Source of the DNA: Megaustenia siamemsis
Taxonomy: Eukaryota > Mollusca > Gastropoda > Stylommatophora > Ariophantidae
DNA: 64,000 bases
Assembly: GCA_032433765.1 (NCBI GenBank)
Contig: JAVIAB010000046.1
Span: 62,098,951 to 62,162,950, forward strand
Reading direction: 5' to 3'
Under the pieces are notes generated by a model. That model was not told the DNA's origin, did not search any database, and was given only the letters and a program-made list of their open reading frames with translations. Positions 1 to 12,800 of this stretch are shown here, in pieces (the stretch's first letter is position 1; every line of letters begins with the position of its first letter). The translations under genes and the position numbers were made by a program.

Positions 1-2013
1 TGTTCTAGTTGTAGTAATGCTACACGATCACAGAGTGATGTTCTAGTTGTAGTAATGCTACACGATCACAGAGTGATGTTTTAGTTGTAGTAATGCTACA
101 CGATCACAGAATGATGTTTTAGTTGTAGTAATGCTACACGATCACAGAATGATGTTTTAGTTGTAGTAATGCTACACGATCACAGAGTGATGTTTTAGTT
201 GTAGTAATGCTACACGATCACAGAGTGATGTTTTAGTTGTAGTAATGCTACACGATCATAGAGTGATGTTTTAGTTGTAGTAATGCTTCACGATTACAGA
301 GTGATGTTTTAGTTGTAGTAATGCTACACGATCACAGAGTGATGTTTTAGTTGTAGTAATGCTACACGATCACAGAGTGATGTTTTAGTTGTAGTAATGC
401 TACACGATCACAGAGTGATGTTTTAGTTGTAGTAATGCTACACGATCACAGAGTGATGTTTTAGTTGTAGTAATGCTACACGATCACAGAGTGATGTTTT
501 AGTTGTAGTAATGATACACGATCATAGAGTGATGTTTTAGTTGTAGTAATGCTACACGATCACAGAGTGATGTTTTAGTTGTAGTAATGCTACACGATCA
601 TAGAGTGATGTTTTAGTTGTAGTAATGCTACACGATCATAGAGTGATGTTTTAGTTGTAGTAATGCTACACGATCATAGAGTGATGTTTTAGTTGTAGTA
701 ATGCTACACGATCACAGAGTGATGTTCTAGTTGTCGTAATGCTACACGATCACTGAGTGATGTTTTAGTTGTAGTAATGCTACACGATCACAGAGTGATG
801 TTTTAGTTGTAGTAATGCTACACGATCACAGAGTGATGTTCTAGTTGTAGTAATGCTACACGATCACAGAGTGATGTTTTAGTTGTAGTAATGCTACACG
901 ATCACTGAGTGATGTTTTAGTTGTAGTAATGCTACACGATCATAGAGTGATGTTCTAGTTGTAGTAATGCTACACGATCACTGACTGATGTTCTAGTTGT
1001 CGTAATGCTAATCGATCACAGAATGATGTTTTAGCTGTAGTAATGCTACACGATCACAGAGTGATGTTCTAGTTGTAGTAATGCTACACGATCACAGAGT
1101 GATGTTCTAGTTGTAGTAATGCTACACGATCACAGAATGATGTTTTAGTTGTAGTAATGCGACACGATCACAGAGTGCTGTTCTAGTTGTCGTAACGTTA
1201 CACGATCACAGAGTGATGTTTTAGTTGTAGTAATGCTTCACGATCACAGAGTGATGTTCTAGTTGTCGTAACGTTACACGATCACAGAGTGATGTTTTAG
1301 TTGTAGTAATGCTACACTATCACAGAGTGATGTTCTAGTTGTAGTAATGCTACACGATCACAGCGTGATGTTCTAGTTGTCGTAACGTTACACGATCACA
1401 GAGTGATGTTTTAGTTGTAGTAATGCGACACGATCACAGAGTGCTGTTCTAGTTGTCGTAACGTTACACGATCACAGAGTGATGTTTTAGTTGTAGTAAT
1501 GCTTCACGATCACAGAGTGATGTTCTAGTTGTCGTAACGTTACACGATCACAGAGTGATGTTTTAGTTGTAGTAATGCTACACTATCACAGCGTGATGTT
1601 CTAGTTTTAGTAATGCTACACGATCACAGCGTGATGTTCTAGTTGTAGTAATGCTACACGATCACAGAGTGATGTTTTAGTTGTAGTAATGCTTCACGAT
1701 CACACAATGATGTTCTAGTTGTCGTAATGCTACACGATCACACAATGATGTTCTAGTTGTCGTAATGCTTCACGATCACACAATGATGTTTTAGTTGTAG
1801 TAATGCTTCACGATCACACAATGATGTTCTAGTTGTAGTAATGCTACACGATCACAGAGTGATGTTCTAGTTGTAGTAATGCTACACGATCACAGAGTGA
1901 TGTTCTAGTTGTAGTAATGCTACACGATCACAGAGTGATGTTCTAGTTGTAATAATGCTACACGATCACTGAGTGATTTTTTAATTGTAGTAATGCTACA
2001 CGATCACTGAGTG
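1..2013. repeat. 38-bp minisatellite array (about 53 copies)
   Basis: A 38-bp unit begins tgttctagttgtagtaatgc and runs from base 1 to about 2013, so the array probably extends beyond the window. Copies differ by point changes such as ttctag/ttttag, gtagta/gtcgta and cagag/catag. Variants cluster locally: copies with gtcgtaacgtt lie between 1180 and 1560. No reading frame stays open through it. Confidence 0.97.
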
Positions 2014-2076
2014 GTCGTACTCAATTAAATTTAGTCACTTAACAGATTTAGACAGCACACGATTCTCCTGTTTCAC

Positions 2077-2262
2077 AGAAAATGTGATTGCAACAATCGA
2101 TATCTGACATGTGTCCAAGTTTGGAGAGAAAATGTGATTGTAACAATCGATATCCGACATGTGTCCAAGTTTGTAGAGAAAATGTGATTGTAACAATCGA
2201 TATCCGACATGTGTCCAAGTTTGTAGAGAAAATGGATTGTAACAATCAATATCTGACATGCT
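2077..2262. repeat. 50-bp tandem repeat, 4 copies
   Basis: The motif aatgtgattg recurs at 2081, 2131 and 2181, and a shortened form at 2231. The short ORFs crossing it on both strands come from the repetition and are not genes. Confidence 0.9.
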
Positions 2263-2501
2263 CTAACGTGTCAGTCCCTCCCATTGCTGAGCCAACTGTA
2301 GCCAGTACTCTAACATTTCAGTCCCTCCTCTTACTGAGCCAGCTGTAGCCAGTACACTAACATGCCAATCTTTCCTATCACTGAGCCAACTGTAGCCAGT
2401 ACACTAACGTGTCAATCTCTCCTATTACTGAGCCAACTGTAACCAGTACACTAACATGTTAATCTCTCCTATTACTGAGCCAGCTGTAGCCAGTAAACTA
2501 A
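2263..2501. repeat. 47-bp tandem repeat, 5 copies
   Basis: The unit contains actgagccaactgtagccag and repeats five times with several differences per copy, so it is older than most arrays here. It directly abuts the unrelated 50-bp repeat. Confidence 0.88.
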
Positions 2502-3040
2502 CACACACGTACATACAACAAAGTAATGACGTCACTCTATTATTTCAGAGTCAAACATGATCCTTATTACATTAACGAGAGAAGAAGTCTATGTCATGTT
2601 CGGTGTGTTCGTTAAATCATCAAGTTAGAGCTGATCTGGGGGTGCAACTGAAATGAGAGGAACACAAAGATAACAGGAAGGTGATGGAGCTGGATAGGTG
2701 ATGGGAACAGGAGAGATGGAGAAACAAGCACAAGAACGGCTACGCGGTGAACTCTGGGTGGGAGACTGAGCAAGAATAACACGGTGGAGAACAGTGGGGA
2801 AATGATTCATTAATAGTGTGAGCCAGACATAACACACTCTCCGAAAGGATAACCACGGAACTCAAGAAGCAGTGGAACAAATGTGTTTGCTGTACAAGAC
2901 AACTGAAGGAGTAGCATCTTTGTTTCTGCAAATACTGTCAACAAATAAAGAACAACTGATGATGATGGTATTGATGATGAAAGTAAGGTAAATATCAAGA
3001 GACTACCGATAATGAGAAATCATTCTCTAACTCAAACACT
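2502..3040. other. Non-repetitive stretch, no gene seen
   Basis: Apparently unique, A-rich sequence. Short minus-strand ORFs overlap each other and have no recognisable content. I see no convincing splice-bounded exon. Confidence 0.5.
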
Positions 3041-3044
3041 ACAC

Positions 3045-3630
3045 AGCAAACCACACAGTCTAGCCAGCGCTAAGTCACACACAACAAACCACACAGTCTA
3101 GCCAGCGCTAAGTCACACACAACAAACCACACAGTCTAGCCAGCGCTAAGTCACATAGAACAAATCACAGAGTCTAGCCAGCGCTAAGTCACACACAACA
3201 AATCACACAGTCTAGCTAGCGTTAAGCCACACACAACAAATCACACAGTCTAGCCAGCGCTAAGCCACACACAACAAATCACACAGTCTAGCCAGCGTTA
3301 AGCCACACACACAACAAATCACACAGTCTAGCTAGCGCTAAGCCACACACAACAAATCACACAGTCTAGCCAGCGCTAAGCCACACACAACAAATAACAC
3401 AGTCTAGCCAGCGCTAAGCCACACACAACAAATCACACAGTCTAGCCAGCGCTAGCCACACACACACAACAAATCACACAGTCTAGCCAGCGCTATGTCA
3501 CACACACACACACAACAAATCACACAGACTAGCCAGTGCTAAGCCACACACAACAAATCACACAGTCTAGCTAGTGCTAAGCCACGCACACACACACACA
3601 ATAAATCAAACAGTCTAGCCAGCGCTAAGC

Positions 3631-3661
<31 letters not shown>

Positions 3662-6600
3662 TCACACAGTCTAGCCAGCGCTAAGCCACACACATACACA
3701 CACACAGCAAATCACACAGTCTAGCCAGCGCTAAACCACACACACACACAGCAAATCACACAGTCTAGCCAGCGCTAAGCCACACACAGCAAATCACACA
3801 GCCTAGCCAGCGCTAAGCCACACACAGCAAATCACACAGTCTAGCCAGCGCTAATCCACACACACACACGCAACAAATCACACAGTCTAGCCAGCGCTAC
3901 GCCACACGCAACAAATCACACAGTCTAGCCAGCGCTACGCCACACGCAACAAATCACACAGTCTAGCCAGCGCTAAGCCACACACAACAAATCACACATT
4001 CTAGCCAGCGCTAAGCCACACACAACAAATCACACAGTCTAACAAGCGCTAAGCCACACACAACAAATTACACAGTCTAGCCAGCGCTAGCCACACACAC
4101 ACAACAAATCACACAGTCTAGCCAGCGCTAAGTCACACACACACACACATACAACAAATCACACAGACTAGCCAGTGCTAAGCCACACACAACAAATCAC
4201 ACAGTCTAACCAGTGCTAAGCCACACACACACACACAGCAAATCAAACAGTCTAGCCAGCGCTAAGCCACACACACACACAGCAAATCCCACAGTCTAGC
4301 CAGCGCTAAGCCACACACACACACACAGCAAATCAAACAGTCTAGCCAGCGTTAAACCACACACACACAGCAAATCACACAGTCTATCTAGCGCTAAGCC
4401 ACACACACACACACAACAAATCACACAGTCTAGCCAGCGCTAAGCCACACAGTCTAGCCAGCGCTAAGCCACACACACACACACACAATAAATCACACAG
4501 TCTAGCCAGCGCTAAGCCACATACATACAGCAAATCACACAGTCTAGCCAGCGCTAAGCCACACACACAGAAAATCACACAGTCTAGCCAGCGCTAAGCC
4601 ACACACACATACACAACAAATCACACAGTCTAGCAAGCACTAAGCCACACACAACAAATCACACAGTCTAGCCAGCGCTAAGCCACACACAATAAATCAC
4701 AGTCTAGCAAGCGCTAAGCCACACACAAAAAATCACACAGTCTAGCCAGCGCTAAGCCACACACACACACACAACAAATCACACAGTCTAGCCATCGTTA
4801 AGCCATACACACACAACAAATCACACAATGTAGCTAGCGCTAAGCCACACACACACAACAAATCACAGAGTCTAGCCAGCGCTAAGCCATACACACACAC
4901 ACACAAAATCACACAGTCTAGCCAGCGCTAAGCCACACACACACACACAACAAATCACACAGTCTAGCTAGCGCTAAGCCACACACAACAAATCACACAG
5001 TCTAGCCAGCGCTAAGCCACACACAACAAATCACACAGTCTAGCCAGCGTTAAGCCACACACACAACAAATCACACAGTCTAGCTAGCGCTAAGCCACAC
5101 ACAACAAATCACACAGTCTAGCCAGCGCTAAGCCACACACAACAAATAACACAGTCTAGCCAGCGCTAAGCCACACACAACAAATCACACAGTCTAGCCA
5201 GCGCTAGCCACACACACACAACAAATCACACAGTCTAGTCAGCGCTATGTCACACACACACACACAACAAATCACACAGACTAGCCAGTGCTAAGCCACA
5301 CACAACAAATCACACAGTCTAGCTAGTGCTAAGCCACGCACACACACACAATAAACCAAACAGTCTAGCCAGCGCTAAGGCACACACACACACACACACA
5401 GTAAATCACACAGTCTAGCCAGCGCTAAGCCACACACATACACACACACAGCAAATCACACAGTCTAGCCAGCGCTAAACCACACACACACAGCAAATCA
5501 CACAGTCTAGCCAGCGCTAAGCCACACACAGCAAATCACACAGCCTAGCCAGCGCTAAGCCACACACAGCAAATCACACAGTCTAGCCAGCGCTAATCCA
5601 CACACACACACGCAACAAATCACACAGTCTAGCCAGCGCTACGCCACACGCAACAAATCACACAGTCTAGCCAGCGCTACGCCACACGCAACAAATCACA
5701 CAGTCTAGCCAGCGCTAAGCCACACACAACAAATCACACAGTCTAGCCAGCGCTAAGCCACACACAACAAATCACACAGTCTAACAAGCGCTAAGCCACA
5801 CACAACAAATTACACAGTCTAGCCAGCGCTAGCCACACACACACAACAAATCACACAGTCTAGCCAGCGCTAAGTCACACACACACACACATACAACAAA
5901 TCACACAGACTAGCCAGTGCTAAGCCACACACAACAAATCACACAGTCTAACCAGTGCTAAGCCACACACACACACACAGCAAATCAAACAGTCTAGCCA
6001 GCGCTAAACCACACACACACAGCAAATCACACAGTCTAGCCAGCGCTAAGCCACACACACACACACAGCAAATCAAACAGTCTAGCCAGCATTAAACCAC
6101 ACACACACAGCAAATCACACAGTCTATTTAGCGCTAAGCCACACACACACAACAAATCACACAGTCTAGCCAGCGCTAAACCACACACACACAACAAATC
6201 ACACAGTCTAACCAGCGCTAAGCCATCCACACACACAACAAATCACACAGTCTAGCCAGCGCTAAGCCACACACACACACACACAATAAATCACACAGTC
6301 TAGCCAGCGCTAAGCCACACACATACAGCAAATCACACAGTCTAGCCAGCGCTAAGCCACACACACAGAAAATCACACAGTCTAGCCAGCGCTAAGCCAC
6401 ACACACATACACAACAAATCACACAGTCTAGCAAGCGCTAAGCCACACACAACAAATCACACAGTCTAGCCAGCGCTAAGCCACACACAATAAATCACAC
6501 AGTCTAGCAAGCGCTAAGCCACACACAACAAATCACACAGTCTAGCCAGCGCTAAGCCACACACACACACACACACACAACAAATCACACAGTCTAGCCA

Positions 6601-6795
6601 GCGCTAAGCCATACACACACAACAAATCACACAGTCTAGCCAGCGCTAAGCCACACACACACAACAAATCACACAGTCTAGCCAGCGCTAAGCCATACAC
6701 ACACACAACAAATCACACAATGTAGCTAGCGCTAAGCCACACACACACAACAAATCACAGAGTCTAGCCAGCGCTAAGCCATACACACACACTAC
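3045..6795. repeat. CA-rich minisatellite, about 38-bp core with variable (CA)n
   Basis: The core ctagccagcgctaagcc is followed by a variable (CA)n run and then aacaaatcacacagt. There are roughly 90-95 units over 3.75 kb. Unit length varies because each unit carries its own CA microsatellite. Private variants recur in the same order in the first and second halves, with an offset of about 1.74-1.9 kb, so a large block has been duplicated. Confidence 0.96.
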
Positions 6796-7425
6796 ACAAA
6801 GAGTGAAAGCAGACTAATTCTGTTCTCTTAAAAAAACTGCACTTCCAGGCTAGAAATAGCCGTAGATGACGACATTGAGATAGTGAGCTATTCGACCAGG
6901 CCTGAAGCAAATATTGACTTTGATTGAGCTGTCAATAACCGCTAAGAATGTAGACCTATTGCAAATTCTTCTTTAGACTGACTTACCTTTGAAAGGAAAT
7001 TGAAAAGCAGACAGAAATAAACGTAGACTATCGCAAAGGAAAGAAGCCATATCCGACAGGCCAAACGACAAAGAGCGATCACTATGGAGACAGGGTTATG
7101 TTTGGTGTTCAACACTCCCATATCTTATTACGGCTATGGGGTGCACCCATTTACTCCGGAGTTATGGGGCTTGAATTAAGGACTATTTGAACAACACCTA
7201 AATCACACTGACGCGCATGCTCAATTGAATCTTAAAAGACGCCATCTGTAACCAGGTAATCTACGCTGTCGCTAATACCGACTCTACAACTCAAAGTGTT
7301 CTTCTTGTCCGGGTAAGTGCGTCAATACTTGGCCTGTGTTTACATTTTCTATTCTGTTTAAAGGATATAGAAGGGTTTTGTTGATGTTGTTGTTGTTTTT
7401 ATTATATATTTTATTTAGCGTACAA
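6796..7425. other. Non-repetitive stretch between two arrays
   Basis: Apparently unique DNA with no retroelement homology that I can see. One weak exon-like stretch at 6849-6927 is listed separately. Confidence 0.5.
6849..6927 (+). CDS. Possible terminal exon (weak)
   Basis: An acceptor-like sequence ending cacttccag precedes an open stretch of 25 codons ending in TGA. Its peptide is acidic: it begins LEIAVDDDIEIVSYS and ends ANIDFD. The incoming phase would be 2, with one base before the first full codon. A 25-codon open frame is easily found by chance and no family is recognised, so this is a candidate only. It could be the 3' end of a gene upstream of the window. Confidence 0.18.
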
Positions 7426-7429
7426 TTCT

Positions 7430-8470
7430 TCCGATTGAGTATTGTTTTGAGTGTTTAGTGGACGAACTTTGAGATGATGGTAGAGAGTGTTTAGTGGACG
7501 AACTTTGAGATGATGGTAGAGAGTGTTTAGTGGACGAACTTTGAGATGATGGTAGAGAGTGTTTAGTGGACGAACTTCGAGATGATGGTAGAGAGTGTTT
7601 AGTGGACGAACTTTGAGATGATGGTAGAGAGTGTTTAGTGGACGAACTTTGAGATGATGGTAGAGAGTGTTTAGTGGACGAACTTTGAGATGATGGTAGA
7701 GAGTGTTTAGTGGACGAACTTTGAGATGATGGTAGAGAGTGTTTAGTGGACGAACTTTGAGATGATGGTAGAGAGTGTTTAGTTGACGAACTTTGAGATG
7801 ATGATAGACAGTGTTTAGTGGACGAACTTTGAGATGATGGTAGAGAGTGTTTAGTGGACGGACTTTGAGATGATGGTAGAGAGTGTTTAGTGGACGAACT
7901 TTGAGATGATGGTAGAGAGTGTTTAGTGGACGAACTTTGAGATGATTGTAGAGAGTGTTTAGTGGACGAACTTCTAGATGATGTAAGAGAGTGTTTAGTG
8001 GACGAACTTCGAGATGATGGTAGAGAGTGTTTAGTGGGCGCACTTTCAGATGATGGTAGAGAGTGTTTAGTGGACGAACTTCGAGATGATGGTAGAGAGT
8101 GTTAAGTGGACGAACTTTGAGATGTCGGTAGAGAGTGTTTAGTGGACGAACTTTGAGATGATGGTAGAGAGTGTTTAGTGGGCGCACTTTCAGATGATGG
8201 TAGAGAGTGTTTAGTTGACGAACTTTGAGATGACGGTAGAGAGTGTTTAGTGGACTGTAAGATGATGGTAGAGAGTGTTTAGTGGGCGCACTTTCAGATG
8301 ATGGTAGAGAGTGTTTAGTGGGAGAACTTTGAGATGATGGTAGAGAGTGTTTAGTGGATGAACTTTGAGATAATGTAGAGAGTGTTTAGTGGACGCACAT
8401 TGAGATGATGTAGAGAGTGTTTAGTGGACGGACTTTAAGATGATGTAGAGAGTGTTTAGTGGACGGACTT
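7430..8470 (-). repeat. 36-bp LINE-derived satellite (about 29 copies)
   Basis: The 36-bp unit contains gagtgtttagtggacgaact. On the minus strand it reads as a 12-residue unit, VRPLNTLYHHLK, open for 258 codons because 36 is a multiple of 3. The array starts exactly where recognisable LINE A coding sequence stops (about 8470). LINE A reads straight into it: NENV, then ERGKVRPLNTLYHHL. In the related copy at 54795-55640 the matching position reads NENVLKETKVKRQLISNIRK. I infer that the unit is an expanded 12-codon piece of the LINE C-terminal region. Confidence 0.93.
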
Positions 8471-8632
8471 TGCCTCTTTCAGTAACGTTTTCATTACGCT
8501 TCTAAGCTGTCATTGGCATTCTTAACATTCTTCAGTAAAACCACATTTCTACAGCCTCCATTAATTTTCTTGTCTGTTGTTCTATTATCCATGATACACA
8601 TTCATAGGTTAAGACTGGCTCTACATAGCATT

Positions 8633-8802
8633 CATCATCATCATCATTGAGTGCCGTCTCCGCATCGAAGGTTGGCTACCATGGAGCGCCATTCCGCTCT
8701 GTCTCTAGCTTTGATGGTGCAGATTGTCATAGGTTGATTTGTCTATCTTTTGATGTTAATCGTTCATGTTAGTCTTGGTCTGCCTCTACCTCTATTATAA
8801 AT
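8633..8802 (-). mobile_element. LINE 3'-end fragment nested in LINE A
   Basis: About 170 bp of LINE C-terminal coding sequence on the minus strand (RGRGRPRLT, then RDRAEWRSMVANLR), ending in an (ATG)n tail seen as catcatcatcat on the + strand. It interrupts LINE A between sequence matching FVEPVL and the VIKC codons of the sister copy. The flanks form a near-perfect 10-bp target-site duplication: acatagcatt at 8623-8632 and acataacatt at 8803-8812. It is a severely 5'-truncated insertion of the same family as the 9720-9890 end. Confidence 0.8.
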
Positions 8803-8950
8803 ACATAACATTTAAGAACTCTTTATCTTGTTTCTATTGTCAAAAATGGATTGCACAGTCTATTCCTCATTTTTTAGAAAGCTGCTTTTGCCTGAGCCAT
8901 TCTACATCTCACCTCTTTTGTACATCTTCCGTCTGAGGTTAACAAAGTTC

Positions 8951-9556
8951 CTAATATTTAAATTCATTTACCTGTTTTAATATTGTTCCACTTGTCTTTA
9001 TTTTGCATTGAGGTAATGTCTTTTTCTTTGTTGTTACCATTACCTCTGTCTTTTTGCTATTAAGTCTGAGTCCTTTATTTTTTCTTTCTTTCATTATAAT
9101 GTCCAACATTTCTTGTAACTCATTTTCGCTCTTAGCGATTAAGACTGTATCATCGGCATACCTTAGATTATTTATATTATGACCTGCAATTGTTATTCTA
9201 GGCGTGCCCCTTATGGATCTTAAAATAATCTCACTATAAATATTAAATAAATATGGTGACAGCACACAACCTTGTCTAACACCTTGTTTTATTTGTTGAA
9301 ACATTCCCAATTGGTTTCCAGTTCTTATGGCCGCTGTTTGTTGCCAGTACATGTTCTTTATTATTCTTAGATCTTTGCTATCTACTTTTATGCCTTCTAA
9401 AATTTTGATTATTTCTTGGTGCTTTACTTTGTCAAATGCCTTGGTGTAATCTATGAAACATAGGTGTAGATCTGTTTTCACCTCTATGGCTTTTTCTGCT
9501 AAAGATCTTATGATATAAATGGCATTACTTGTTCCTTTACCTCCACCAAACCACAC
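8951..9556 (-). pseudogene. Reverse transcriptase fragment of LINE A
   Basis: An open stretch of about 200 codons holds the central RT palm and fingers. Visible blocks are FIDYTKAFDKV (motif A with its Asp), GVRQGCVLSPYLFN (motif B), NNLRYADDTVLIA (motif C, the catalytic YADD), and KTEVMVT followed by FKY. An RT of this type copies LINE RNA at nicked chromosomal DNA. The N-terminal fingers continue in another frame (9508-9816), starting near HRTISFMSH, so a frameshift separates them. Just past FKY the frame is lost again (a stop where the sister copy has FKYLGTLL). No endonuclease or start is present, so this is a dead copy. Confidence 0.88.
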
Positions 9557-9719
9557 TGTTCATCACTAATTTCTGGACTGATTTTGTTTCGCACTCTTCG
9601 CATGATGATTCTTAGTAATATCTTAGTCATGTGACTCATAAAGCTTATTGTGCGATGATCATCGCATTCAATCGCACTCGATTTATTGTGGCAACTCGGT
9701 AATATTAGAGCACTACCGT

Positions 9720-9890
9720 CATCAACATTGAGTGGCGAACATTGGCTACCATGGAGCGCCATTCTGCTCTGTCTCTTGTTTTGATGGTGCAGGTTGTCAT
9801 AGGCTGGCTTGTCCATCTATTGATGTTACTCCTCCATGTTAGTCTTGCTCTGATCCTGCCTCTTTTATCCTGTATTTCCCCTTCCAAGAT
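9720..9890 (-). mobile_element. LINE B 3' coding end
   Basis: On the minus strand this reads EGEIQDKRGRIRARLTWRSN and then RDRAEWRSMVANVR, the typical C-terminus of an RTE-like LINE ORF, followed by an ATG-rich tail. It lies immediately downstream, in the minus direction, of the 57/63-bp array. The array itself lies downstream of the LINE B RT at 19376-20011. The three parts therefore read as one LINE copy with a hugely expanded internal segment. A one-base frame change separates array and tail: the array frame exits as HVKRDGRLSN. Confidence 0.8.
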
Positions 9891-12800
9891 TACTTAGGCG
9901 GCCGTCTCTTTTAACATGTAGCAAAAATTGTATTTGTCTTGTTTGAATTGTGTTTAGTGGTTCTCTTTTAACATGTAGCAAAAATTGTATTTCTCTTGTT
10001 TGAATTGTGTTTAGTGGTTCTCTTTTAACATGTAGCAAAAATTGTATTTGTCTTGTTTGAATTGTGTTTAGTGGTTCTCTTTTAACATGTAGCAAAAATT
10101 GTATTTGTCTTGTTTGAATTGTGTTTAGTGGTTCTCTTTTAACATGTAGCAAAAATTGTATTTGTCTTGTTTGAATTGTGTTTAGTGGTTCTCTTTTAAC
10201 ATGTAGCAAAAATTGTATTTGTCTTGTTTGAATTGTGTTTAGTGGTTCTCTTTTAACATGTAGCAAAAATTGTATTTCTCTTGTTTGAATTGTGTTTAGT
10301 GGTTCTCTTTTAACATGTAGCAAAAATTGTATTTCTCTTGTTTGAATTGTGTTTAGTGGTTCTCTTTTAACATGTAGCAAAAATTGTATTTCTCTTGTTT
10401 GAATTGTGTTTAGTGGTTCTCTTTAACATGTAGCAAAAATTGTATTTGTCTTGTTTGAGTTGTGTTTAGTGGTTCTCTTTTAACATGTAGCAAAAATTGT
10501 ATTTCTCTTGTTTGAATTGTGTTTAGTGGTTCTCTTTTAACATGTAGCAAAAATTGTATTTCTCTTGTTTGAATTGTGTTTAGTGGTTCTCTTTTAACAT
10601 GTAGCAAAAATTGTATTTCTCTTGTTTGAATTGTGTTTAGTGGTTCTCTTTTAACATGTAGCAAAAATTGTATTTCTCTTGTTTGAATTGTGTTTAGTGG
10701 TTCTCTTTTAACATGTAGCAAAAATTGTATTTGTCTTGTTTGAGTTGTGTTTAGTGGTTCTCTTTTAACATGTAGCAAAAATTGTATTTCTCTTGTTTGA
10801 ATTGTGTTTAGTGGTTCTCTTTTAACATGTAGCAAAAATTGTATTTCTCTTGTTTGAATTGTGTTTAGTGGTTCTCTTTTAACATGTAGCAAAAATTGTA
10901 TTTCTCTTGTTTGAATTGTGTTTAGTGGTTCTCTTTTAACATGTAGCAAAAATTGTATTTGTCTTGTTTGAATTGTGTTTAGTGGTTCTCTTTTAACATG
11001 TAGCAAAAATTGTATTTGTCTTGTTTGAATTGTGTTTAGTGGTTCTCTTTTAACATGTAGCAAAAATTGTATTTCTCTTGTTTGAGTTGTGTTTAGTGGT
11101 TCTCTTTTAACATGTAGCAAAAATTGTATTTCTCTTGTTTGAATTGTGTTTAGTGGTTCTCTTTTAACATGTAGCAAAAATTGTATTTCTCTTGTTTGAA
11201 TTGTGTTTAGTGGTTCTCTTTTAACATGTAGCAAAAATTGTATTTCTCTTGTTTGAATTGTGTTTAGTGGTTCTCTTTTAACATGTAGCAAAAATTGTAT
11301 TTCTCTTGTTTGAATTGTGTTTAGTGGTTCTCTTTTAACATGTAGCAAAAATTGTATTTCTCTTGTTTGAATTGTGTTTAGTGGTTCTCTTTTAACATGT
11401 AGCAAAAATTGTATTTCTCTTGTTTGAATTGTGTTTAGTGGTTCTCTTTTAACATGTAGCAAAAATTGTATTTCTCTTGTTTCAATTGTGTTTAGTGGTT
11501 CTCTTTTAACATGTAGCAAAATTGTATTTCTCTTGTTTGAATTGTGTTTAGTGGTTCTCTTTTAACATGTAGCAAAAATTGTATTTCTCTTGTTTGAATT
11601 GTGTTTAGTGGTTCTCTTTTAACATGTAGCAAAAATTGTATTTCTCTTGTTTGAATTGTGTTTAGTGGTTCTCTTTTAACATGTAGCAAAAATTGTATTT
11701 GTCTTGTTTGAATTGTGTTTAGTGGTTCTCTTTTAACATGTAGCAAAAATTGTATTTGTCTTGTTTGAATTGTGTTTAGTGGTTCTCTTTTAACATGTAG
11801 CAAAAATTGTATTTGTCTTGTTTGAATTGTGTTTAGTGGTTCTCTTTTAACATGTAGCAAAAATTGTATTTGTCTTGTTTGAATTGTGTTTAGTGGTTCT
11901 CTTTTAACATGTAGCAAAAATTGTATTTCTCTTGTTTCAATTGTGTTTAGTGGTTCTCTTTTAACATGTAGCAAAAATTGTATTTCTCTTGTTTCAATTG
12001 TGTTTAGTGGTTCTCTTTTAACATGTAGCAAAAATTGTATTTCTCTTGTTTGAATTGTGTTTAGTGGTTCTCTTTTAACATGTAGCAAAAATTGTATTTG
12101 TCTTGTTTGAATTGTGTTTAGTGGTTCTCTTTTAACATGTAGCAAAAATTGTATTTCTCTTGTTTGAATTGTGTTTAGTGGTTCTCTTTTAACATGTAGC
12201 AAAAATTGTATTTGTCTTGTTTGAATTGTGTTTAGTGGTTCTCTTTTAACATGTAGCAAAAATTGTATTTGTCTTGTTTGAATTGTGTTTAGTGGTTCTC
12301 TTTTAACATGTAGCAAAAATTGCATTTGTCTTGTTTGAATTGTGTTTAGTGGTTCTCTTTTAACATGTAGCAAAAATTGCATTTGTCTTGTTTGAATTGT
12401 GTTTAGTGGTTCTCTTTTAACATGTAGCAAAAATTGCATTTGTCTTGTTTGAATTGTGTTTAGTGGTTCTCTTTTAACATGTAGCAAAAATTGCATTTCT
12501 CTTGTTTGAATTGTGTTTAGTGGTTCTCTTTTAACATGTAGCAAAAATTGCATTTGTCTTGTTTGAATTGTGTTTAGTGGTTCTCTTTTAACATGTAGCA
12601 AAAATTGCATTTGTCTTGTTTGAATTGTGTTTAGTGGTTCTCTTTTAACATGTAGCAAAAATTGCATTTGTCTTGTTTGAATTGTGTTTAGTGGTTCTCT
12701 TTTAACATGTAGCAAAAATTGTATTTCTCTTGTTTGAATTGTGTTTAGTGGTTCTCTTTTAACATGTAGCAAAAATTGTATTTCTCTTGTTTGAATTGTG

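Larger units (their letters stand above)
8471..9719 (-). mobile_element. LINE A, 5'-truncated and decayed (RTE-like)
   Basis: Minus-strand remnant of a non-LTR retrotransposon. In order it holds the RT region from DDHRTISFMSHMTKILLR (about 9640), the catalytic blocks (see the pseudogene entry), and the C-terminal region up to NENV at the edge of the 36-bp array. It is frameshifted near 9540 and 8970, and interrupted at 8633-8802 by another LINE end. It matches the + strand copy at 54795-55640 closely. No endonuclease domain remains. The 5' side stops at about 9719, where the 3' end of LINE B begins. Confidence 0.85.

Noticed and set aside
2700..2810. Possible exon reading ERWRNKHKNGYAVNSGW
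   Set aside because: Short open frame with a weak acceptor and no supporting neighbour exon.
1..6795. Regular arrays resembling CRISPR
   Set aside because: There are no unique spacers: the units abut directly or are separated by CA runs, and the context is eukaryotic with no cas genes.
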